Made by a program: the position numbers and the translations under genes | Part shown: piece by piece, positions 37,301-40,170 of the stretch | Position numbering within the stretch: position 1 is the first letter of the stretch | Layout of the letters: each line of letters opens with the position of its first letter | Assembly: GCA_033557685.1 (NCBI GenBank) | Contig: JAWQRN010000084.1 | Location: 1-40,170, forward strand | Direction of reading: 5' to 3' | Length of the DNA: 40,170 nucleotides | Origin: Sperchopsis tessellata | Lineage: Eukaryota; Arthropoda; Insecta; Coleoptera; Hydrophilidae | Notes under the pieces: model-generated | Told to the model about the DNA's origin: nothing | The model's database searches: none | The model's input: the letters and a program-made list of their open reading frames with translations, nothing else

Positions 37301-39218
37301 TTTTATAAATTCTACTTCCACTGTTATAGCATGCTAGAAAGAAACTCATAAACGCTCCACTGCTTCAAGGCTTTCTTAAAATGGGCAATTTCCTTTCATA
37401 GTTTCATTGTTAAGGATCCTTTTGGACTACATAACTATTGAATAGTTCCAAGGTGGCTAGTAAAAAATATATCTCAATATAGCTGACATTGCATAATTAT
37501 AGAAATGCAGAACCTTATGCCAGTAAATAACAGAACTCAACATTATTTCAAAAATATACCTGTTTATATCAGGTTTTGCTTGCATCTTATATTGATGTAT
37601 TACATTTTATTAAGACTTATTTAGAACTGTTTCATACTTCTTTAAATATAATCACAAAGTATAAATATATTCAAATGATTTTCAAAGAAAATCTAAATTA
37701 GTGCTTTATAAACTGGTAAAAACGGTTTGAATACAAAATAAAAATTCCAAGTTTGAGGCATGAAAAACTTATGTTTGTTATATATTATAATATAAATTAA
37801 GCCAATAAAAACAAATCCAAAAATAAACTATATTTTTGGCATATACACTAACCTCTTAGTTTCCAAAATTCCACCATATTTGATTGGATGCCTCTATCTA
37901 AAATGAGCAAAATACATAGTATGTAAAAGTTGATATTTATTGTTACATTTTTTTTAAGCAATCATGGGTATTATACTTGTCTCTAAAGTGTGAAGTAATT
38001 TGATTCCATAATGAAACCAATTATAAGCAAACATTTAACTTCTTTTGTAAAAGGATATGCAATATTACCAGGTCCAGAGCTTAAAGAATACCAGACCTAT
38101 ATGCTGCGTAAAAAGTGAAGGACATTCATCTTTGCAAATTTCAACAGCTTGTTCAATGCAATAGACCCTTTTTTACTTACCCACGTGGCTATTATAAGTA
38201 GATGTGTTTTTTTACACACAATTTTTAAGAGGTTCTAATTCCTATGAGTAGTTCAAAAATTGAAAGGAAACTTGATCAAATAAATTTTAAACATTTTTTA
38301 CTAAGGTAAGTATTCAACATGTGCAGTGATATATCAAATAATAGTTATGCAAAATTACTAAATAAATTATTTACCTAAAAGAACTACTGTATCTCCATAA
38401 TTTTGATGTTTGAAATCATCTTCATGACTAGTATCCATTTGCTTCGATGGCGTAGAAGGAGCACTGGACATTACTATCTCAGAATGGTGATTGATAGTTC
38501 TATCTGGTCTACTATAAGTCATACCCTCAAACATTGATTGTCTCAAATTTTCATTTGAAACTTCCATTTTTGCCTCTCTTTGATTGATGATCTTTCCATT
38601 GGCAGTAGCTTGTACATTTGTTGGACAGCAGTTTGTGTCCATCGCCTCTTGCTTTAGAACTAGAGGAGCTGTTTTATGGTTTTCATTCTTTGAAATACCT
38701 CTGGTGTTACTTGTACTGCAAACAAAACTTGCTACTGATACCGGAGTAACTAAGGATTTGTGTGCTGAGTTATTGGAAGCCTGAGAATTGCTGTTTAATA
38801 TTAACAAGCCACCTCCACCTTGGATTTGCGAAAGACTAAGCACTAAAGGTGGGGTTGCTGTGGAATTTGTAGTTCCATGACTTGTGGTGGCTCCATGGTG
38901 ATGGTTCCTGGAATCTCTGGTATATACTCTTGGAGTATGGCTATTTGTTAAGAGCATCGAACCAGAGCCTGTGGTTGATGACACTTGGTTGTTGTCTGCA
39001 CTACTTGGTGGCCGGGAATTTGAACTGGACGAAGGAAGGGAGGAGTTGAGTTCTCCTTTGGCTGCAGTTATCCGCCTCATGGGGTGGGAGCATGTTTTGC
39101 CATCAGCACATGTGGAATCTGGACAACCACATTCTAACTGTTTGACGAGAGCAGCTTGTCTTGCGATTCGTTGTTTTTCCATTAACTGGGTTACTATAGC
39201 TTCCACTGTTTCAGCAGT
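13314..39218 (-). CDS. Camta: Camta: calmodulin-binding transcription activator, 5'-incomplete, 16 exons
   Basis: CAMTA proteins are nuclear transcription factors that bind DNA through an N-terminal CG-1 domain and calcium-calmodulin through C-terminal IQ motifs. Sixteen minus-strand exons join with matching phases into 1260 codons and a TGA. Numbering from the first codon in the window: Cys-rich segment about 20-45; Ser/Thr/Asn-rich region to about 280; acidic segment 282-402; TIG/IPT fold about 446-526; ankyrin repeats about 571-700; Ser-rich linkers; conserved block containing DARVLTLAEQIIAAMPDR; IQ motifs starting near 1082, 1107, 1130 and 1153, with a fifth in the next exon; short charged tail. 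The order TIG, ankyrin, IQ is diagnostic of CAMTA. CG-1 and the start codon lie beyond the right edge. Exon ends were set by AG/GT signals plus frame continuity. The identity is secure; the last two exons and linker boundaries are less certain than the domain exons. Confidence 0.95.
13688..14663 (-). mobile_element. mariner transposase fossil with one recognisable TIR
   Basis: The minus strand begins at an ATG (14663) with MENLNEHYRYLMFFYFKEGK and ends near 13738 with a WQKILERNRF-like tail. In between are QTTSKAGLHPKKVMLSIWWD, LGWEILPHPPYSPDL-like residues and DFHLFQSLQNLLNGQ in shifting frames with stops. The left end (TTGAGTTGGCCAAAAAGTCC at 13688) next to TA is a mariner TIR; the matching right TIR was not found, so that end may be truncated. 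It differs from the copy at 29307-30545 and belongs to another mariner subgroup. It lies in the last Camta intron. Confidence 0.88.
14840..15140 (-). mobile_element. C-terminal tail of a CR1/L2-type non-LTR retrotransposon
   Basis: The minus strand reads HAYTSRRYDNFTDPFHRIRS, then a TYYWATEIDNDLSKSI segment, then LTSFEKCVKQRLIDNI. This matches the conserved end of CR1/L2-type ORF2 proteins (NTRxxxxxxxPxHR ... YNxLPxxIK ... FKxxLKxxLI). Only the tail is present. It abuts the mariner fossil in the last Camta intron. Confidence 0.5.
15724..15834 (-). CDS. Camta: Camta exon o: charged helix, two possible donors
   Basis: The acceptor is tttcttttgcag. It encodes LQRERAEKERQVDQLSDVRQ, a charged helix that continues the previous exon in phase 2. 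Two donors keep the same frame: AAAG|GTTAGT ending at 15772, and a better CAG|GTAAGA ending at 15724. The longer form adds 16 codons (LVSQGDSSTSIGLNN). The long form is used here because its donor is closer to consensus. Confidence 0.8.
16118..16170. repeat. CA/TA microsatellite
   Basis: An acacac run with a few interruptions passes into a tatata run, just upstream of the RTE-like fragment. Confidence 0.9.
16190..17670 (+). mobile_element. RTE-like non-LTR retrotransposon fragment (reverse transcriptase)
   Basis: Plus-strand pieces with stops and frame changes follow the order of RTE-type reverse transcriptases common in arthropods: IGKKQIIALRSENGERVDER (about 16450), then LKSMNCGKAPGEDGITVDKL, HIPASWNKAKIIFIHK, YKIPTKIITNRL, QVGFHKRYSIIAHIHTV and LCCAFIDYEK (up to about 17050), then YLDHLRFSNDNVLF in place of the FADD box, SYMYLGQLV, and MPLCLKHKIFDSV near 17510. 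The active-site Asp pair reads SNDN. The endonuclease is absent. It is inserted in the Camta intron between exons n and o, opposite to the gene. Confidence 0.9.
18340..19500 (-). mobile_element. Jockey-like non-LTR retrotransposon fragment (reverse transcriptase)
   Basis: Minus-strand pieces in three frames follow the order of a Jockey-type reverse transcriptase: ETKKCEAFRDYLQDTF, then GYFLDTWKHAHILIFPKPKK, SSYRPISLLLTLSELFEK and FRAKHST, then SFLQSRTFQIRINSK, then NGILRLENTTTLAMYAYDTA. The catalytic YADD box reads YAYD, so the first active-site Asp is lost. There are several frameshifts. No intact endonuclease, gag or 3' tail was found. It is nested in the 4.4-kb Camta intron on the same strand as the gene. 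Confidence 0.88.
19530..19780 (-). mobile_element. hAT-type (ZBED/SCAND3-like) transposase fragment
   Basis: The minus strand reads LLCTDGTR near 19772-19750, then, with frame breaks, a His/Cys-containing stretch and ENVLNHLFELREEF at 19597-19555. These match the order CTDGA ... CxxHR ... RGNVLNRVFELREEL in hAT-derived transposases of the ZBED5/SCAND3 type. Stops and frameshifts make it a fossil. It is upstream of the Jockey-like copy on the same strand, in the same Camta intron. Confidence 0.55.
20233..20307 (-). CDS. Camta: Camta exon n: fifth IQ-like motif
   Basis: The acceptor is ttaaatttgtag and the donor AATAA|GTAAGT, phase 2 to phase 2. It encodes RTYSQRRQHQ and AARKIQQFMRQSKNK, the last IQ-like motif, corresponding to QDQAARKIMRFLRR in vertebrates. 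The reading in the second frame is also open to a TAA at the exon end. Confidence 0.93.
   Translation of the reverse strand, partial: ENIFSTSTTSSSSENSTIHEAVKK
20583..20655 (-). CDS. Camta: candidate 73-nt alternative exon of Camta (frame-switching)
   Basis: It has a strong acceptor (ttcaactttacag) and a strong donor (ACCTGC|GTGAGT). In the phase delivered by the IQ exon, the segment is open for 24 codons (including SLGNDLSNLVISNKPKRTC) and leaves in phase 0 instead of phase 2. The next exon at 20233-20307 is open in that phase too, with a Ser/Thr-rich reading whose TAA is the exon's last three bases. Inclusion would therefore make a shorter protein with a different C-terminus. Inference only. 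Confidence 0.35.
20656..21895. other. Camta intron sequence
   Basis: Mostly AT-rich. A less AT-rich patch at 20940-21050 has a weak alternative-exon reading on the minus strand. A plus-strand open frame of 113 codons at 21296-21637 has no recognisable motif and AT-driven composition; I do not call it a gene. Confidence 0.45.
21896..22223 (-). CDS. Camta: Camta exon m: four IQ motifs (calmodulin binding)
   Basis: The acceptor is tttttgttttag; phase 1 in, phase 2 out at CTAAA|GTAAGT. After DREQRELYEAA come four IQ motifs at roughly 23-residue spacing: KIIQKAYRSYKGR, VVIQNYYRRYKQY, MVIQNGYRSYCEH and VCIQNYYRNYKEQ. IQ motifs bind calmodulin in the calcium-free or calcium-loaded state. If the intron is retained, a TAA follows the exon at once. 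Confidence 0.97.
22288..22469 (-). CDS. Camta: Camta exon l: Ser/Pro-rich block ending in SNLTLS
   Basis: Acceptor atattttcag, donor CTATCAG|GTTTGC; phase 2 in, phase 1 out. It encodes YIDVGTPCSSLSPASSS, then ADFCEFFQASG and FEKDFSNLTLS. The last part aligns with the WAEFLSAS...FALLTLS segment just before the IQ motifs in vertebrate CAMTAs. The following intron is 64 nt. Confidence 0.95.
22790..23000 (+). mobile_element. mariner-like transposase fragment (fossil)
   Basis: The plus-strand reading EIVRETRFTILEKVDDFHI, then VHQILIQDLNMQVCAKSVS, resembles the second helix-turn-helix of mariner transposases of the type with IS.GSVQ.IL..DL.M..VSAKFVP. Nothing recognisable as catalytic core follows, and no TIRs were found. 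It lies in the 716-nt intron between Camta exons k and l. Confidence 0.45.
23186..23349 (-). CDS. Camta: Camta exon k: NESEEMMLD acidic block
   Basis: Acceptor tattctgatag, donor AACTATAG|GTAAAT, phase 0 to phase 2. It encodes NESEEMMLDNSPGPPDTL and an acidic, Phe-rich end (FNFEFSDHNY). It directly continues the conserved block of the previous exon. Confidence 0.93.
23412..23479 (-). CDS. Camta: Camta exon j: conserved DARVLTLAEQIIAAMP block
   Basis: The acceptor is ttattctttag and the donor ATCAAG|GTAATT; phase 1 in, phase 0 out. It encodes DARVLTLAEQIIAAMPDR, matching the SLAKQIIEATPERIK-like motif of vertebrate CAMTAs before the IQ region. It is followed by a 62-nt intron. Confidence 0.94.
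23480..24100. other. Camta intron segment with an orphan strong acceptor
   Basis: AT-rich intron. At 23620-23645 the minus strand has a long pyrimidine tract ending in ttgcag. The sequence after it stays open in the Camta frame for 9 codons before a TAG at 23591-23593. Confidence 0.4.
24100..24440 (+). mobile_element. possible solo LTR or promoter-like repeat
   Basis: A less AT-rich block has a TATA-like ctatatataaac near 24200, a start-like cagttttaatt about 30 bases later and an AATAAA near 24353. These are the usual marks of an LTR. No TG...CA borders or target duplication could be fixed, and no coding region is attached. Confidence 0.22.
24396..24435. repeat. perfect 18-bp inverted repeat with 4-nt loop
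   Basis: Left arm 24396-24413 and right arm 24418-24435 are exact reverse complements, separated by gggt. The hairpin is too short for a typical animal microRNA precursor and is not followed by the CTRR end of a Helitron. Its role is unknown. Confidence 0.9.
24551..25438 (+). mobile_element. piggyBac element remnant
   Basis: A 14-bp inverted repeat, CTTGGTTAGTCGCA at 24555-24568 and its complement at 25423-25436, bounds about 890 bp. The right end is followed by TTAA (25439-25442), the piggyBac target site; the left TTAA is not intact. The plus-strand reading from 25104 gives RRGSHDSCYLCEK, then WCTICGK, a stop codon, then STEH and a later Cys: the C-terminal Cys/His zinc-binding domain of piggyBac transposases (C-x2-C ... 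C-x2-C ... EH). The DDD catalytic core is absent. A 60-codon open frame at 25030-25212 is in another frame and is not the transposase reading. It sits in the 4.7-kb Camta intron. Confidence 0.65.
25443..28194. other. Camta intron segment, partly repeat-like
   Basis: From 25443 to about 26540 the sequence is less AT-rich than its surroundings and contains a TATA-like ttatataagg near 25873 and an AATAAA near 26039. This suggests an old mobile element, possibly an LTR piece, but no coding motif was found. From 26540 to 28194 it is plain AT-rich intron with a short GTAG microsatellite near 27460. Confidence 0.35.
28195..28290 (-). CDS. Camta: Camta exon i: acidic SPLIDVEAVSDDESD segment
   Basis: The acceptor is gtatggatag and the donor GTCGTAG|GTCAGT, phase 1 to phase 1, 32 codons. 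It is open only in the frame that continues the upstream exon; the other two frames contain stops. It encodes VPRSSSPLIDVEAVSDDESD. It is clearly richer in G and C than its surroundings, as expected of a conserved exon isolated between two large introns. Confidence 0.85.
29307..30545 (+). mobile_element. mariner element (fossil) with both terminal inverted repeats
   Basis: Mariner elements move by a DD34D transposase acting on terminal inverted repeats (TIRs) and duplicate a TA. Here imperfect TIRs (left GGGTGTAAACATAAGT, right complement GGGTATTAACATAAGT) lie next to TA at 29305-29306 and 30546-30547. Inside, on the plus strand, are the N-terminal helix-turn-helix part (29530-29940, with YGEDAMTER and LAEKINCSHMTVYHHL) and the C-terminal part (30225-30482, with LPHPPYSPDF and GIEKLVERWQEVV). 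The region with the first catalytic Asp is deleted, the HDN motif of the second is degraded, and there are frameshifts. A 71-bp tandem duplication sits in the middle. It lies in the intron between Camta exons h and i. Confidence 0.9.
29990..30131 (+). repeat. 71-bp imperfect tandem duplication inside the mariner fossil
   Basis: Two copies of a 71-bp unit, each beginning ggcgtcatcc and ending ctgcaaatgca, follow each other directly. They differ at a few positions (for example actag versus accag). Because 71 is not a multiple of three, the duplication shifts the transposase frame. Confidence 0.9.
30548..31880. other. Camta intron right of the mariner copy
   Basis: AT-rich sequence without a recognised element. 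Donor-like sites near 31065, 31535 and 31797 were checked and did not give in-frame exons. Confidence 0.5.
31881..31990 (-). CDS. Camta: Camta exon h: short linker exon
   Basis: The acceptor is ggttttttcag and the donor GCATTAT|GTAAGT; phase 2 in, phase 1 out. It encodes RYDRSMSLPLNSPLS and KVDFAL. The intron on its 5' side is 63 nt. Reading past the donor stays open for about 20 codons before a stop. Confidence 0.85.
32054..32338 (-). CDS. Camta: Camta exon g: Ser-rich linker after ankyrin repeats
   Basis: It is separated from the previous exon by a 54-nt intron and ends at CAAG|GTAATT, phase 2 to phase 2. The content is Ser-rich and acidic, including KRPSIDSGIHMSCGQSSDSL, which reads like a phosphorylation-prone linker. 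Two acceptors in the same frame are possible: exon start at 32338, or 15 nt downstream at 32323. Confidence 0.9.
32393..32718 (-). CDS. Camta: Camta exon f: last ankyrin repeats and Ser-rich linker
   Basis: The acceptor is ttttttctttag and the donor ACAAG|GTAATG; phase 0 in, phase 2 out. LWACLKGHVETAVMLYRWNH completes the repeat begun in the previous exon, and NQSAIECAKANNHGDLV is the following repeat. The rest is Asn/Ser-rich and probably disordered. Confidence 0.94.
32719..34076. other. Camta intron between ankyrin exons
   Basis: A 1358-nt AT-rich intron with no recognisable element. Two splice-like segments near 33620-33665 and 33980-34015 were examined and not accepted. Confidence 0.55.
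34077..34352 (-). CDS. Camta: Camta exon e: ankyrin repeat region
   Basis: The acceptor is tattttttgtag and the donor CCTTG|GTAAGT, phase 0 to phase 0, 92 codons. It has a VEDTALFTQPSFEDRLV lead-in, then RGMTLLHLAASLGYSRLV, a canonical ankyrin helix pair, and DEDGNTPL, the start of the next repeat. Ankyrin repeats mediate protein-protein contacts. Confidence 0.96.
34488..34714 (-). CDS. Camta: Camta exon d: second part of TIG/IPT domain and linker
   Basis: The acceptor is gttcttacag and the donor GATGTG|GTATGT; phase 1 in, phase 0 out. AHEAGLATLQVACDGY and NSVIFEYK complete the TIG fold. The exon then has a charged linker with LLKFTLLQRLEAMDDRLQIK, matching the coiled segment that CAMTAs carry between TIG and ankyrin repeats. 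Confidence 0.96.
34880..34918 (-). CDS. Camta: candidate 39-nt cassette exon inside the TIG domain of Camta
   Basis: A 39-nt open segment is preceded by tgttttaactttag and followed by a consensus donor, TACTCAG|GTAGAT. It enters and leaves in phase 1, matching the exons on both sides. Inclusion would add ENRNLPCSRLLYS between CYCP and AHEAG, in the middle of the TIG fold. This is an inference from splice signals and frame; no transcript evidence is available here. Confidence 0.5.
35365..35641 (-). CDS. Camta: Camta exon c: first part of TIG/IPT domain
   Basis: It starts in phase 0 at GTTCTTGAT after atttaaag, and ends in phase 1 at CCAG|GTAAG. After about 40 linker residues it carries SPEWAYPEGGVKVLVTGPW and VLRCYCP, the hallmark first half of the CAMTA TIG (immunoglobulin-like) fold. 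TIG domains of this type serve in dimerisation or non-specific DNA contact. Confidence 0.96.
36329..36690 (-). CDS. Camta: Camta exon b: acidic/Ser-rich segment before TIG
   Basis: The acceptor is ctgctttcag and the donor TTAGAG|GTTTGT. It enters in phase 1 (G plus GT) and leaves in phase 0. The roughly 120 codons are rich in Asp, Asn and Thr and end with FDMLGEFPDLE, an acidic-hydrophobic patch of the kind found in activation domains. The activation role is inferred from composition and from what is known of CAMTAs. Confidence 0.92.
37853..37897 (-). CDS. Camta: candidate 45-nt cassette exon of Camta
   Basis: A 45-nt open segment has an acceptor (gctcattttag) on one side and a donor (AAGAG|GTTAGT) on the other. 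It starts and ends in phase 1, exactly the phase of the exons on each side, so inclusion adds 15 codons (about DRGIQSNMVEFWKLR) without a frameshift. I do not recognise the peptide as a known motif. The call rests on splice signals and symmetric phase only. Confidence 0.45.
38375..39218 (-). CDS. Camta: Camta exon a (first in window): Cys-rich segment and low-complexity region
   Basis: The acceptor follows aaatttcag and the donor is TTTTAG|GTAAAT. The exon opens in phase 0 with TAETVEAIVTQLMEKQ, a helix conserved in insect CAMTAs, then a Cys-rich motif (CPDSTCADGKTC). The remainder, to 281 codons, is rich in Ser, Thr, Asn and His, as in the disordered stretch between CG-1 and TIG. It ends in phase 1 after VVLL. 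A GTG at 39206 begins the longest open frame, but it lies inside the exon and is not a start. Confidence 0.93.
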
Positions 39219-40170
39219 CTGAAATTTAAAATTCTATTAAGAATCTAGAAAAAATTGTTGTGTGGTCATTGCTTGACGCAAGAAGTTTCTGATTCGTTTA
39301 AGTCAGACTGTGGATGTTCAATTTTGGAATAGAACCTGGTGAAAAATTAAGTAATAGCATGTACAGTAAGTAAGGTATAAGGAAAATTGGTAGCATAACT
39401 AATTAATAATTTGAAAAATTTACAGCAAGATAAACTAATCTTAATAATTGACACTAGGGTAGACTGTGATTAAATTTAAATAATAAAAATTTCAAATAAT
39501 AACACTTCGAAGTCTTTGAATATTTTACACTAATATCTTTTGTGAAAATGTACACGAAAGTGTAGCCTATATAATAAAATATTTTGCCTTAGAAACAGAC
39601 AAAAAGGATTAAATATAAATAAAATCTACGATAATAATAATTTGAAAATACAGAAAAATATAATTTATTCTAAAGTCAAACCAATTATTTCTAAATAATA
39701 ATGCAGTTATTATCGTGAACAAGCAAAAATTTGAAATAACATACCTGTTTTCTAAACCTCAAGACTGACTGTGGACAATAAGTAAGGAACCTTATCAATG
39801 TAAGTTCTACAGCCAATATAAATTATTGAAAACTTTGAAATAGGAGTATGACAATTTATTTCATAAGACATAAACGCACCTAATAAATAAATACCACTCA
39901 TTAAAACATTATATATAAAATTATTCTGTTCACCATTAGAAGAACAAAACTACTAATCAGATGTTAGAAAAGAAAAAAAATTGGCCGAGGAATGTAACAA
40001 AACTAATTTTTTAAATATTCGATCTTTGTGCACTATTATATATCAAGGTGAATGAATTAAATCTTGGCTCATTTGGGTTAGAATAATAAATGCTTAAAAG
40101 GTAATATTGTAGAGACATCTAGTGAATCAGAACTAAGATTATACAACAGATGTAGCCAGTTAAATAACTT
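39219..40170. other. Camta intron sequence at right edge
   Basis: AT-rich sequence without CG-1 domain codons on the minus strand. Apart from the possible microexon at 39745-39768 I see nothing coding. The CG-1 exons must lie further right. Confidence 0.6.
39745..39768 (-). CDS. possible 24-nt microexon upstream of Camta exon a
   Basis: Twenty-four bases lie between tattgtccacag and AACAG|GTATGT and read SVLRFRKQ in phase 0 to phase 0, which would join the next exon in frame. At this length chance is a serious alternative, so this is only a lead. Confidence 0.18.

Larger units (their letters stand above)
35642..38374. other. Camta introns around exon b
   Basis: Introns of 1684 nt (36691-38374) and 687 nt (35642-36328). 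Apart from the cassette candidate at 37853-37897 I see only AT-rich sequence, with no recognisable repeat or RNA gene. Confidence 0.6.

Overview
The window is AT-rich animal DNA, almost certainly from an insect. It is dominated by one intron-rich gene on the minus strand and by decayed transposable elements. The exons encode the middle and C-terminal parts of a calmodulin-binding transcription activator (CAMTA; Drosophila gene name Camta). There is no sign of bacterial or viral gene organisation. The insect assignment rests on the CAMTA exon sequences together with intron structure and repeat content; I cannot name the order or species.

Camta reads right to left. Sixteen exons between 39218 and 13314 join in one frame, with matching phases at every junction, into 3783 nt (1260 codons plus a TGA). 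The 5' part (start codon, CG-1 DNA-binding domain) lies beyond the right edge. In order the exons carry: a conserved Cys-rich segment and a long Ser/Thr/Asn-rich region (38375-39218), an acidic segment (36329-36690), a TIG/IPT fold (35365-35641 and 34488-34714), ankyrin repeats (34077-34352 and 32393-32718), Ser-rich linkers (32054-32338, 31881-31990, 28195-28290), a conserved block before the IQ region (23412-23479, 23186-23349, 22288-22469), five IQ-like calmodulin-binding motifs (21896-22223, 20233-20307) and a short charged C-terminus (15724-15834, 13314-13365). Introns fall into two classes: several of 54-64 nt, and others from 135 nt to 4.7 kb.

Some intronic segments look like unannotated alternative exons because they have splice consensus on both sides and keep the frame: 45 nt at 37853-37897, 39 nt at 34880-34918 (which would insert 13 residues into the TIG domain), and 73 nt at 20583-20655 (which would shift the next exon into a second open frame ending exactly at that exon's last base). 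There are also in-frame alternative splice sites at 15772/15724 and 32338/32323. Together these point to a heavily alternatively spliced regulator.

Most long introns and the flank downstream of Camta hold mobile-element fossils: mariner copies at 8470-9077, 13688-14663, 22790-23000 and 29307-30545; non-LTR retrotransposon pieces at 8130-8260, 9490-9990, 14840-15140, 16190-17670 and 18340-19500; a hAT/ZBED-like fragment at 19530-19780; and a piggyBac remnant at 24551-25438. None appears functional.

The left 12 kb is mostly featureless AT-rich DNA. At 12474-12902 three short plus-strand segments with splice signals join into one frame with a stop; they may be the 3' end of a convergent gene, but I cannot identify it.
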